Position numbers and translations under genes: made by a program. From contig NC_091134.1 of assembly GCF_041381155.1 (NCBI RefSeq), forward strand, positions 62,302,902 through 62,366,901: a DNA stretch of 64,000 nucleotides, in the 5' to 3' direction. Positions 1 through 11,062 of the stretch are shown here, piece after piece (the first letter of the stretch is position 1; each line of letters starts with the position of its first letter). The notes beneath the pieces are model-generated. The model was not told the origin of the DNA. It did not search any database and worked only from the letters and a program-made list of their open reading frames with translations. The stretch comes from Argopecten irradians. Lineage: Eukaryota > Mollusca > Bivalvia > Pectinida > Pectinidae.

Positions 1-200
1 TTTTTTTCTTTCAAATAAGCATTTTTAGAAAATATCAGTCGGCGAAAATGGGGGGGGGGGGGGCAAAAAGACATGTTTGCCCCCCCGTCCCGGGGAAAAG
101 GGGGGACAGTTGCCCCCCGTCCCGGGGAAAAGGGGGGCAGTTGCCCCCCCTGCCCCCCCCCCCCCCCCCCCCCGCTTCCTACGCCCCTGCCAATTATTCT
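1..200. repeat. G/C homopolymer-rich low-complexity block
   Basis: Runs of G (about 49-63) and of C (about 150-173) alternate with short GTCCCGGGGAAAAGG-type units repeated at least twice. Open frames here are artefacts of homopolymers. It may be the tail of an interspersed repeat, but no family is recognised. Confidence 0.7.
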
Positions 201-384
201 TTCCGATTTGTAACAAATTCCTGCAAATCTATGTGGTTTTGCATTGTAGAAGTATAACGATGCACCACGTGCGTTTGGCTCTATTGGCGTTTATATATAT
301 ATTTATTACATAATTTGTTTACACCAATCTATATATGAAGAAATATAATATTTTCAACTATTACACCGACCGTTCAAAAAAAAC

Positions 385-475
385 TTGTTATATTGCACGG
401 TTCGAAGTTATATTGCACGCTTCCATGGAAACGTTATATTGCACGGTTCGAAATGTTATATTGCACGGCTTTAGG
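385..475. repeat. Short direct repeats of a TTATATTGCACGG motif
   Basis: The motif GTTATATTGCAC(GG) occurs four times between about 385 and 470. It recurs in both arms of the inverted repeat at 870-1043. The two blocks are therefore probably parts of one mobile-element family. Confidence 0.5.
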
Positions 476-637
476 AACACCTCGCTGTTGTTGTCTAGTT
501 TTGTAGAAAACTTCTGAGGAATTGCGAGTAACAGTGAGTTACGTTATTATGACGTCACAAAGGTTCACGCTCAATTTCGCGCTGGATTTATAGAACGTCA
601 TGTAGACGTTTACTGTACCGTGTAAAGGACGGACACG

Positions 638-721
638 ATGAATGTATTAGATCAAAAGGCTGCAAGCAGGTCTAATAATGTGAAAACAGACAATAAGACA
701 TCCAAACCGGAGTTACAACGT
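638..721 (+). other. Weak candidate first coding exon near a CRE-like site
   Basis: An ATG at 638 opens 28 codons (MNVLDQKAAS...) that run to a donor-like site, GAC|GTACGT. A palindromic TGACGTCA (CRE-like) lies about 90 bp upstream at 549-556. No homologue is recognised and no continuation exon was found, and the frame would close soon without splicing. It does not join in frame to the gene at 15.6 kb. It may be chance. Confidence 0.15.
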
Positions 722-869
722 GACGTACGTAGGCTATACGTCAATCTTCAATAGGATATTAAGGTTTTTTTTCCGTACGATACGGTGTTGGTTATTTTGT
801 TAAGTGATTGTCGTATTCGTTTTATAAAAAAAAATATTCAACTGAAAAACTGGTGATTATGTAATAAAA

Positions 870-1043
870 CAAATATTCCATGGTTACTGTGCCCTAGTTC
901 ATAATATTTACCCCTCGGTGATGGTAATCAACAAATGTTATATTGCACTCGGCCTTTTGCCTCGTGCAATATAACATTTGTTGATTACCATCACCTCGGG
1001 TTAAATATTATGAACTAGAGCACAATAACCCATGAAATATTTG
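870..1043. mobile_element. Long near-perfect inverted repeat (foldback/MITE-like)
   Basis: Two arms of about 84 bp flank a TTTTGCC loop centred near 957. The left arm begins CAAATATTCCATGG and the right arm is its complement with few mismatches, including CATGAAATATTTG at the far end. There is no coding capacity. It is best read as a non-autonomous foldback element, with family unknown. Confidence 0.75.
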
Positions 1044-1949
1044 TATAATATATAGTGAGAAACATGCACTCGACATTCAAAGATCTACGGTCGCTGGGAA
1101 CGGACATAGACAAAACGAAATAATTGTACTATTGCTTGGGAACGAAATAGTTCTGTCAAATATTACATTTTGCAATTATTTCATATCCATTTTTTGTTTA
1201 AATAAATCATTAAATTTACCTTTTACAGAACTGTTCAGTGCCTCCCCAATACAGTCTGGATACGTTAGTAGTTGCTTTCTAGACAATTGCACTGTGTCGT
1301 CAAAGACCTACGACGAGAATGTTAAAATATCGAATATAAATACAAACCATATACAATACTTCAGAATTAGTAAGACAAATTACAGGAATTAGCAAAAGCG
1401 AGCAGAAAGTGAAGTTTTGTTTTTAGCCATTTTGTTCTAAAAAATTAGAATGGAGTCAAATGAATTTCCAAAATCAAAATAAATAAACCATTATAAATTT
1501 GTTATTATTGATAATATTTTTTTTTAAATAGTGAACCATCACAGATAGGTGACAAGCTTTGCAATTCCTTCTGAAGTCAGATATTTTTGTTATTTAAAAA
1601 AAGATATTCCTCACAAAACAGATACTGTCATCTAGAAATCTTGCTTAATTCAAGGCTTTGTGTATCTATCAGCAGTCAAATGTCTTTTTGTCGACTTTTG
1701 TATCAATTATTTCAAGAATATTCAACTGCTCACAGAAAATACTTATATGTTTTGTTTGACATTCTTCTTAATTAAAATTCATGACTACATAAAATAAAAA
1801 AAATAAAAAATAAATAAAGCAAAAATCTTATTTTCATTAACAAGAATTTCACAGCGGTTTAAAACATCACAAAAATAATTATTTACAGTTGAAATATCGT
1901 TAATAGTCCAGCGGATTCGTGCAGAAATTTTGTCAAATTGTGCACTTTT
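1044..1949. other. AT-rich non-genic stretch, nothing recognised
   Basis: Short random open frames, A/T runs and no recognisable motif, repeat or splice-framed exon. Confidence 0.6.
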
Positions 1950-2620
1950 TTCATATAACAATTAGAGGAAGTTATCAAGTTCTGTAACTCTTGCAAATAT
2001 TGACGGATTTTGACCGGTGTCAAACCCATCTGAGATCTCATTGACATAAAGCAATATACAACATCTGGTTAAAATCGGATAATAAATATGAAAGTTCTCG
2101 CACGGAAACCAAGAAATTATCAGTTTTGGCGATTTTAAAGTCTGCAACAGTTCCACTATACAAGAAGACACAATACGAACATACCACAGTCTCCCCAAAC
2201 ACGCATTTCGTACTGCACACACGCTACACATTGCATACATGGAAGGCCATCCGTACATTATCCTGGCTGTTAATAGGACGTTAAATAATCAAACAAACAA
2301 ACAATGTTACTCTTGTAAATATTAACAGATTTTGACCAGTATTAACCAATCCAAGATGTCATTGATAGAAAACAATATACCAAATTTGATTGAAATTGGA
2401 CAATAAATACTAAAAAATATTGACGGATTAAGACAAGTATCGAACTCATCCAAGATCTCATTGACATAAACCAATATACCAAATTTTGTTGAAATCGGAC
2501 AATAAATACTGAAGTTATCGCACGGAAACCTTTTTCCGGACGCCGCCGACAACGACGCCGACGCCGACATAGTGATACCTAAGTGTCGCTCTCGCGTTGC
2601 ACACTGTATAAAACCATGCA
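1950..2620 (-). repeat. Internally repetitive element, about 110-bp units, interrupted by a SINE tail
   Basis: Three related units lie at about 1986-2110, 2308-2410 and 2411-2530. They share the phrases GACGGATTTTGACC, ATCTCATTGACATAAA and GGACAATAAATACT. The right end is a GC-rich GACGCCGACGCCGACATAG segment followed by a GTGTCGC...GTTGCACAC hairpin. The same end, in the opposite orientation, is at 31759. Between units one and two (about 2180-2307) lies a SINE-type tail, GGCTGTTAATAGGACGTTAAA, followed by CAAACAAAC. Minus-strand open frames here are not genes. Confidence 0.65.
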
Positions 2621-2945
2621 CACGTGAGGGCAGCCTTATATTGCCTTTACCTCAGATCTTGTTTTTAAACATCATTTAAAAACATTGTTCTAATGTAAAT
2701 ATGTACAGAAAGAAACTCTGATTAATTCACCTTATAACTCTCACATCTATTTAGCCAGAGATATTATCATTGCCAGAGATTATGTAAGTAAGACAGAGAT
2801 GTCACCAGTGTGCATAGATTGTATTGGTAAGGTAGACAGTCTGTGTAGCTACACACATGCTGTGTATTTTACCAATCAGAAGACAGTCTTCCCATGACTG
2901 TCTTACAGTAATGCAGCAATGGAAAGACCATTATGTAATGAATAG

Positions 2946-3584
2946 CATCCTCGATACTCCAGGGGTTCCGATCACTTACGATCTCTACACCCCTGGACTA
3001 TCTCATAGTAAAACTGGAGGCAACAGAACAGAACAGGTACGTTAGTCGTTTGATATACATCAAAAGAGCCGTATAACGGTACACTGTTGTTGACTGTGTG
3101 GCTTTGATGTTAGGCGTCGCCTTCTCTGTAATCTTCAACGGGAATCTTTGCTGGTCCTCGATTGGTCAAATGTTTTCCGCTGAGCTGCCTTCAATTTCAT
3201 TATGAGATAGTCCAGGGCATCCTCGATACTCCAGGGCTTCCGATCACTTACGATCTCTACACCCCTAGACTATCTCATAGTGAAATTGAAGGCAGCTCTG
3301 CGGAAAACATTTGACCAATCACAGGCTAGCAAATATTTCATTTGAAGACTACAGAGAGAGCGACGCCTAACATCAAAGGCACAGAGTCAACCACAAGGTA
3401 CCGTTATACGGCTCTTTTGATGTACATCAAATGACTAAGTTACCTGTTCTATTCTGTTGCCTCCAGTTTCACTATGAGATAGTCCAGGGGTGTAGAGATC
3501 GTAAGTGATCGGAACCCCTGGAATATCGAGGGTCCAGGGGTGTAGAAATCGTAAGTGATCGGAACCCCTGGAGTATCGAGGATG
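2946..3584. mobile_element. MITE-like element with CATCCTCGATACTCC termini (compound copy)
   Basis: The left terminus CATCCTCGATACTCCAGGGG and the complementary right terminus bound an inverted-repeat element of about 640 bp. A second left terminus at about 3219 shows that two copies, or one partially duplicated copy, are fused. The terminal repeats extend about 60 bp and include CTACACCCCTGGACTATCTC. Related copies are at 6875 and 29346 and a remnant ends at 30142. No transposase is present and no target duplication is obvious. Confidence 0.7.
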
Positions 3585-4697
3585 AATGAATAGAGAATTT
3601 ATGAATGGAAGTTTATGAATGAAATGGTTCAAGAGGCCACCACTAGATATACATTTGTAGGTAAAGTCTTACAATATATATAGTATCACAGATAGCAATA
3701 AATATTTCAAGCGACCCACCAAATCACATTTATTCCAAATAAGCATATTTCAAACTATTTATGTTAATTAAAAACATATCGATATTTTGTCAGTGTTACT
3801 TTAATGAGTATTGTTCTGTCATTACCGATGTATTTTAAAGTTTAGCCACAACGAAAAAGTATGGAAGCCTGTTATGTACTAGCGCGATATTGATCAAAAA
3901 TTTCCATTTTACACATACATTTTGTATTTCCGATAAAATTCAATTTTTCATACTTATTCCGAAGAGTGGTTTGGATTTTGTGACCTCATTATTGTTTTTG
4001 TTTTGAACTGTTTGGTATTTTTTATGTACATATTTTTCTTTTATTTTGTAATTATTTTACTTTATTGCATTTCATTTCTTTATACGTGTCATTGCTCTAC
4101 ATTACTAGGTTATTTATTTTCCTGGGGCCAGTTGTTATATGATTAAACTTCATTGAACCGTCCATTAACTGTTGACGTCATTTCAGGAAGAATATGAAGT
4201 TGCTACAAACATAAACGGAGCATAATGCTCTAATTTAGATATAATGGGGCTCCTTAGACAACTTTTTTGGGTTTATAAAAGTGTAACCCAATTTGTCAAT
4301 CAGTGCTATATATATTTGTGGAAATAAATGGAAGAAAGCAGAATAGATACATGTATGGTTCCTAAAAACATTGTACATATTGAAATATGACTTTACTGTG
4401 GAAACAATAAGTTATAGACTTTTAAGCACAATTGTACTACAAGGCAAACGCAACTAAAACCAGTATATCGCAGAGAATAGAAGATCGTGGACACAACGAT
4501 CTTACACATATTGTTGTAGACTGGCGTCAACATCCTTCTAGGACTCGTCAGGGATTGTTTTTTTTTTAAATACTAACCGCAAGAGACTTATACCAAACAG
4601 GCCAAATATAATATTCCAATAATAATTAATACAATGACTTATAAAAAGTACACAGAAAAGATTAATGGGCTCCGAAGAGTTTATGGACGACGCCCAC
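3585..4697. other. Non-genic stretch, nothing recognised
   Basis: AT-rich DNA without a supported exon, RNA gene or clear repeat. Short open frames have no family resemblance and no splice-site framing. Confidence 0.55.
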
Positions 4698-5037
4698 CAT
4701 GAAAGGCCTATTGGGCCTGTATCGCTCACCTGTTTCAGGCCAAGAAGACAAGCTACCAAGGCTTTTGATTTGAACCTAATCCTACAGAAAACGGATTTTG
4801 AAAATATTTGCTACATTTTCCCTTATTGGGCCCACCTCCAGGCCCCTGGGGGACCAGGTCCATAATTTATACAAGATTGGTTCCCATTCACTCAAGTAAG
4901 CTTCGGCCCAAATTTGGTTAAAATTCATTATGCCATTCATGACTTGTAGGTATTTTAATGAAAAGTTGACGGACGACGGACGGATGAGGGAAAGACGACG
5001 GACGCCGCGCCAAGACATACGCTCACCGGCCATTCGA
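4698..5037 (+). mobile_element. Short decayed copy of the GGTGAGCT hairpin-ended element
   Basis: The left end has AGGCCTATTGGGCCTGTATCGCTCACCTG, written here as AGGCCT / TGGGCCTGTATCGCTCACC. It is followed by about one body unit and then a GACGGACGACGGACG-type run. The right end CGCTCACCGGCCATTCG has lost the final hairpin arm. Compare the full copy at 11063-12708. Confidence 0.7.
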
Positions 5038-5768
5038 AAATTGTAGGTCTCAAACGGGTCAGGTCACTGTCACAAAATTTTGAGAGTGGAATGGTAACTA
5101 CCTATGAGACTTAGAACTATAGCTTAAACTATATTAACTTGCATAATACAAGGGGGGGTATTAATTCAATATTATCTTTCTCACAATCTATACAACATTT
5201 TCCCATTATTTTTCGATAAATCATTCAGTTTGGCAAAGATCCAGGTTGGTGCTTATACTTATATATATGATTTCAATATTTCGAGTACTGCTCTAATAAT
5301 TATATCGACAGAACCTTTTGAACTGAAAAAGAAGAAAAACATATATCTACTCAGGTATGTATCACTTCTTGAGTTTCTTGAGGCCCGAGACTTCAGTCGA
5401 GATCAGAGGCCGCTGATGTGTGATGTAATATTTGGGATTAATAATATAATCTTTAGTGCAAATATTGATTCTTTCATTTCTTGTCATGCAATCATTCATA
5501 TATATAGAGGGTAACAGAATAGCAGTTATAAAGAAGATTGTAATAAACAACTGCTCCGTCCATCCTGGACCAGTCGTACTAATTTAACGATAAGGCCCAA
5601 TGTTTTACAAATGGAAGGAAGCATCTTTGGGTGGAACTTAAAATATGCCACACGAAATGTAAAACCACTGTCATAAATACATATTGATAGTTGCTGGTTT
5701 ATATAAATATTTGTCAAACTCTAGATTAAATGTACTTGTAAAAGTACATTAAAGTAAGTTCTACTTAC
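5038..5768. other. Non-genic stretch, nothing recognised
   Basis: AT-rich, with no supported feature. Confidence 0.5.
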
Positions 5769-5830
5769 CCGCAGCACCACCAACATATACTACCTTTAGG
5801 TTTTCTGCGTCGTTTCTGACTGACCATCAT
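5769..5830 (-). CDS. Candidate first coding exon, basic/Cys-rich N-terminus
   Basis: Reading the minus strand, an ATG at 5830 follows an in-frame TAG 15 nt upstream and opens 20 codons (MMVSQKRRRKPKGSICWCCG). The exon ends at a near-consensus donor, GCGG|GTAAGT, in phase 2. A basic cluster followed by a Cys pair is typical of membrane-tethered N-termini and loosely recalls the start of DAAM-type formins. That resemblance is weak and no second exon was found in the 5.7 kb remaining on this strand. It may belong to a gene extending off the left edge, or be coincidence. Confidence 0.3.
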
Positions 5831-6874
5831 CTGACCTCTATTCTATAAATAGCGAATATGTCGTAGTTATTGAAGATGTTGAGGTATCGAAAGCATACAT
5901 GGACAAAGCTTAATTACATGGAAAAGACCTATCGAAAGCAAAATGCTCAGGTGTATCTTTAGAGATTCGGAAATCCCCGACTCCATATAAATGTATCACG
6001 AAAGCGCCGTTCGACTGATACTGGTTTATCTCCCCTTGTTTGAAACTTGGGTTCTGGTCATATATGGAAATCACTCCCGGGAGTCAAAACCAATACATTA
6101 CCACGACTAAGTTGAGTTGAACCAAAAATTACCCCTAGAATTACAAGCTTTAGTGTCTATGTGTGACTATATATTCGAGAAGATGCCTTACTTTGTTCAC
6201 AAGCAAGGGAAATTATGATTTTTTAAATATTTTTGTATTACCTTTGCCGTCAGAAAATGCGAAAAAATGTCCAAATAATTTTAAAACTATGGTTGTTGTC
6301 TCAGTACTAATGAAATATCCATTATGCTAATGTATTCTAAATTAGCATAAACTGGTTACACGATCAGATGTACAAAACTGTTGTTTATTTGTTAATTGTA
6401 CCAATAACCAAATCAGTCCAGAATGGTTTATCATAGTACTTATATTCTGAATAGATATTTTACTATTAGTTGAAGTACTTATTCCTGTCTAGAGTTGATA
6501 TGACCAACATGAAGACTGATCCTATGTTGTTAAGCCAATCAATACTTCGCCATGTTATCTGACCTGTGATATTATTAATTTATTTTACTCTAATAAGTCT
6601 GTCCTCAAGCACCTGTTACCTGTTGCGTGAACCACAGGGATCTGAGAATTAGTTACAAATTATATAATCATGAACCCACCAGAAAAAAAAACTATAAAAA
6701 TCATTCTCTACATGTAGTCATGATAGTGAACCAAATATATATGAAGCAGACGTTTGCGAGGTGAGCCATTCTATATCAGTCACAGGGAAGTTTTTCCTTT
6801 ATGAGCTTGCTTTTTTGTTATATCATTTTGACAAACTTGTAACGACGTACAACATTGTTCGGAATAAGTCAGCG
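5831..6874. other. Non-genic stretch, nothing recognised
   Basis: AT-rich, without repeats or exons that can be supported. Confidence 0.5.
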
Positions 6875-7107
6875 CATCCTCGATACTCCAGGGGTTACTA
6901 TCACAGTCGTTATATCCACCCATGGACTATCTCCTAGTAAAACTGAGCTTGGCAGTTCAGGAGACACCGTGTATCGTCATATGGCTCTTTTGGTGTACAT
7001 CAAAGGACCAAATTACATGTTCTGTTTTGTTGCCGCCAGTTTTACTATGATACAGTCCACAGGTGGATATATCGTCAGCAATAGTAACCCCTTGAGTATC
7101 GAGGATG
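6875..7107. mobile_element. Short copy of the CATCCTCGATACTCC MITE-like family
   Basis: Left end CATCCTCGATACTCCAGGGG and right end CTTGAGTATCGAGGATG form terminal inverted repeats around about 230 bp. The interior matches the longer copies at 2946 and 29346, including TTTGGTGTACATCAAA. Confidence 0.75.
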
Positions 7108-7375
7108 AAGTCAGCGTGTCGTTCGACGCATTGTAGCTCGACTCTCTAAGAAAGCGAGACTTACAATATGGAATCACCCTGGCGTTGGTGTCGGCGTTGG
7201 AAATGTCTAATGTAAGTGTTGAAATACTGAATTTTGAGCATTTCAAGATTTACACCCGTGATTGAGCTTTTTAAAAGTTGTCATATGTTGCATGCGGTGT
7301 ATGCATTTATGTTAGTTAGACCTAGACCACGCATTATATTCGCTTTGTGTCTGGTTTTAATTTTGGGGTTGGGGT

Positions 7376-7597
7376 TTGGTTTGGTTTGTTTAGTTTTACG
7401 TCCTATTAACAACCAGGGTCATGTAAGGACGTGCCAGGTTTGTTGGTGGAGGAAAGCCGGAGTACCCGGAGAAAAACCACCGGTCAGCGGTCAGTACCTG
7501 GCAACTGCCCCACATGGGATTCGAACCCGCATCTCAGAGGTGGAGGGCTTGTGGTAATATGTCGGGACATCTTAACCACTCGGCCACTGCGGCCCCG
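7376..7597 (-). repeat. tRNA-derived SINE
   Basis: On the minus strand the head reads GCAGTGGCCGAGTGGTTAAG (box A-like), and GGGTTCGAATCCC (box B) lies about 50 nt further on. A conserved body with TTTCTCCGGGTACTCCGGC follows, and the tail is TTAATAGGACGTAAAAC. The head resembles a class II (Leu/Ser-type) tRNA but does not fold as a complete tRNA. Truncated relatives are at 52332 and 53446. Confidence 0.8.
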
Positions 7598-7772
7598 ATT
7601 TAATTTTGGGGACAGTTGTTTCCCCTGCTAACTGGTAGAAGAGACATTTGAATACTTTCAAATCTCAAAGCCACGCCATTTTGGAATTATTAGAATTGCT
7701 ATTTTTACTCTTTGTACGAAACTTCACTGCTTAGTAATAAAGGCCAGAAGAGGGTATTGCATGTTGTAGTGA

Positions 7773-8182
7773 TTAAAGGCCCACTACCTTTCCGGAGCAA
7801 AATTTAAAGGTTCCTTAAAAAACATTAATAACAAAAGAAAACATATATCGATGGCTTAAGATGAGGTTACAACACCGAACATACGCAAGATTTCCTGTGT
7901 AATATACGATAACAGTGGAGATTCATTTCGCTGTTTTGCCGTCTGGCGCAGTGATAGTCAACTACCGCGCGGCATTTAGGACGACGGCGGGAAACATAAA
8001 ACGACCCGCGTTATGAAAATTAACATTTTATTTATTCTAATTAAACAGTTCTAAAGGTGATGATAAGTGTGCTAGTAAACGTATAGTTAATAACTTTTTC
8101 GACTCTACGAAATTATTGATCTCGTTTTACATTCCTATTTTAAAAATTAAAAGCCGTTTCGGAAAGGTAGTGGCCCTTTAAA
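7773..8182. mobile_element. MITE with TTAAAGGCCCACTACCTTTCCG termini
   Basis: Terminal inverted repeats of about 22 bp (TTAAAGGCCCACTACC... and its complement ...GGTAGTGGCCCTTTAA) bound 410 bp. The interior shares CGCTGTTTTGCCGTCTGGCG and ACGACCCGCGTTATGAAAAT with the copy at 47932-48298, and a fragment lies near 59220. No coding sequence. Superfamily uncertain. Confidence 0.8.
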
Positions 8183-8250
8183 GGATGAGAACAAGTATAA
8201 GTCGTCAACATTCATTATGACACACAAGACCCTGAAGGCAGAGAAAGTCA

Positions 8251-8388
8251 GACCGGCAGTGGTAGAAGGCGCAGGTGTGTTTGGCTAGGCGATTGGGTGC
8301 CGTAGATCGTGAGTTCGAGGCCCGGATAGGGCACGAGTCAATAAATTGGCATGCTTTGTTAAATTGTGTTTCTTTGATATTTAATATT
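8251..8388 (+). repeat. tRNA-derived SINE, first copy
   Basis: tRNA-like head with GTGGTAGAAGGCGC (box A region) and GTGAGTTCGAGGCCC (box B). The tail is CATGCTTTGTTAAATTGTG. A near-identical copy follows about 270 bp downstream in the same orientation. It is a SINE and not a functional tRNA gene, because the cloverleaf arms do not pair. Confidence 0.7.
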
Positions 8389-8520
8389 TACTTAACACAA
8401 TGTATCATATTCATTATGTGTTGTTGATCCAAAGATTTAATTTGACAATTTCCACAGTGATCATGTCAGCATATCGAACCGACTATCACTTCGTCATTAA
8501 ACATCCTTTTTGGGGATGTG

Positions 8521-8690
8521 GATGTGGCGCAGTGATAGAAGGCGCAGCTATGTTTGGCTAGGCGATTGGGTGCCGTAGATCGTGAGTTCGAGGCCCGGAT
8601 AGGGCATGAGTCAATAAATTGTCATGCTTTGTTAAATTGTGTTTCTTTGATATTTTATAAATATATATATATATATATATTTATTTATAT
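8521..8690 (+). repeat. tRNA-derived SINE, second copy, with AT microsatellite
   Basis: Starts GATGTGGCGCAGTGATAG, with box B GTGAGTTCGAGGCCC and the same tail as the copy at 8251. It ends in an (AT)n run at about 8657-8690. Confidence 0.75.
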
Positions 8691-9032
8691 AAATACTGCT
8701 GGTTAAAAATTCGTGTCAGGTCTGGTGACTACCTCGCCCAACCAGCAAAAGACGATTGATTGTTACAAGACTTCTTCGGATATTCACCTAGGGATACCAT
8801 TCTTATCACTACATGGGATTGCAACACTCTTTTTTCTTATTTTTGGTAGCAACTAATATAATAATAGTATACACGGTTACGCGGTAATACCTCATGATTT
8901 GTATCTGGGCGTCTGATTAGTCAAATACATGTCATATGATGAAAATATCCATATGGCAAAGTGATTAGCGTTTCGACATTTTATCACTTGCCCTTCATTC
9001 TGCTTTCCACTCTTTTTAAGATCCTTCCAACT

Positions 9033-9131
9033 CTTCCATCTGGGCCATTGATCAAGATTTATATAAATCTTCCATCTGGGCCATTGAGTAAGATTTATAT
9101 AACTCTTCCATCTGGGCCATTGCGGAAGATT
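9033..9131. repeat. Three-copy tandem repeat, about 44-bp unit
   Basis: CTTCCATCTGGGCCATTG followed by an AAGATTTATATAA-type segment occurs three times in tandem. No function visible. The flanks (8691-9032 and 9132-9490) hold nothing recognisable. Confidence 0.7.
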
Positions 9132-9490
9132 AAGAAATAAATTGTCAAACTTGTTTCACAATGAAATGGAAATGTATATATTCGAAAATATATTTACTAA
9201 TAATAAGTTAAAATTTAAATAGATTGGTGATTTTACGGTCTGTAATTCCTTTTCTAAATGTAAACTGATAAAATACAAATAAACATGTAGTTATAGGTTT
9301 TCGACATAGCATACAAATGAATTTAGAAATAAAGAAGTAATACCTTAATATGTAGACATCGTTGGGTAATTAGATGCATATCTAACAAAGATCCGCGTGA
9401 TTATAGTTAATTATCGAGTGCATCACACGGTAAGACAAAAATAATGCATATTTTGTTTCGCAGGTAAATAACAAAGTCTTAATAACGTTT

Positions 9491-10403
9491 ATTTATTATA
9501 TACTCCCCGCCAATGTCATTATTTATTATATACTCCCCGCCAATGTCATTATTTATTGTATACTCCCCGCCAATGTCATTATTTCTTGTATACTCCCAGC
9601 CAATGTCATTATTTATTGTATACTCCCCGCCGATGTCATTATTTATTGTATACTCCCAGCCAATGTCATTATTTATTGTATACTCCCCGCCGATGTCCTT
9701 ATTTATTGTATACTCCCCGCCGATGTCATTATTTATTGTATACTCCCAGCCAATGTCATTATTTATTGTATACTCCCCGCCAATGTCCTTATTTATTGTA
9801 TACTCCCCGCCGATGTCCTTATTTATTGTATACTCCCCGCCAATGTCCTTATTTATTATATACTCCCCGCCAATGTCATTATTTATTATATACTCCCCGC
9901 CAATGTCATTATTTATTGTATACTCCCCGCCAATGTCATTATTTATTGTATACTCCCCGCCAATGTCATTATGTATTGTATACTCCCAGCCAATGTCATT
10001 ATTTATTGTATACTCCCAGCCAATGTCATTATTTATTGTATACTCCCCGCCAATGTCCTTATTTATTGTATACTCCCCGCCAATGTCCTTATTTATACAT
10101 ACTCCCCGCCAATATCCTTATTTATTGTATACTCCCCGCCAATGTCCTTATCTATTATATACACCCCCGCCAATGTCCTTATTTATTGCATACTCCCCGC
10201 CAATGTCCTTATTTATACATACTCCCCGCCAATATCCTTATTTATTGTATACTCCCCGCCAATGTCCTTATCTATTATATACACCCCCGCCAATGTCATT
10301 ATTTATTATATACTCCCCGCCAATGTCATTATTTATTATATACTCCCCGCCAATGTTATTATTTATTATATACTCCCCGCCAATGTCATTATTTATTACT
10401 TTC
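9491..10403. repeat. 30-bp minisatellite, about 30 copies
   Basis: The unit is CCCCGCCAATGTCATTATTT plus ATTGTATACT. Common variants are CAGC for CCGC, GATG for AATG and CCTT for CATT. A composite stretch with shortened units (about 10095-10260) is itself duplicated. Because 30 is divisible by three, several plus-strand frames stay open (decapeptides such as MSLFIVYSPP). The long open frames here are therefore a property of the repeat and are not evidence for a protein. Confidence 0.95.
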
Positions 10404-11062
10404 CTTAATACATGTAGGTGCGTGATGTGGTATAAATATGTTTATGAAAATACTTACCAAAGTTTAAATTAATAATAATTGCATGTGATGATTACGTATT
10501 TCATTAATATATCACATGTTGATGTTTTGTATTATCGTCAATTCTCATAGATCGTACCAGGTACAGGTATTATGATTTCTGACTGGTGACATTGATAACA
10601 AATCCCCAATCCTTTAAATTACAATTAATCTGTCAATGACGTCATATCTAGGCTTGCCGGTATACAACACTGCTAATTATGTACATATTTTAGTTTTCTT
10701 GTATATGCTTGTCGTTTGAATATACAATGTAATAGCACATCGATTTATTACTTGTTAAAATAAGCTAAGTGTAAGGCATTAACCCATCGCGGTGTTTTGT
10801 GTGTTTATATATCACTTCTTAGGTGTACTAAACATAACTAAGATGATGTGAATTGGATTGCTGTTAACTCGTATATCCTTGCGTAGAGTTTGTTTTTGGC
10901 AAAATATGCGAAAAGATGTACATTTCAAGAAAAAACCCTCCTTGATTCAGTTCGTATTTCTGTCATTGAATAACCATGTCGATGTGATGTCAGTATGTTA
11001 ATCATCAGCGTCTGATAGGACGCGACTTAACAAATTCAGATATCGAATCATTTTATTCTAAT
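10404..11062. other. Non-genic stretch, nothing recognised
   Basis: AT-rich, with no supported exon or repeat. Confidence 0.5.

Noticed and set aside
1-180. Proline/glycine-rich peptide or G-quadruplex promoter
   Set aside because: Pure homopolymer runs of variable length at a contig-like edge, with no gene context.
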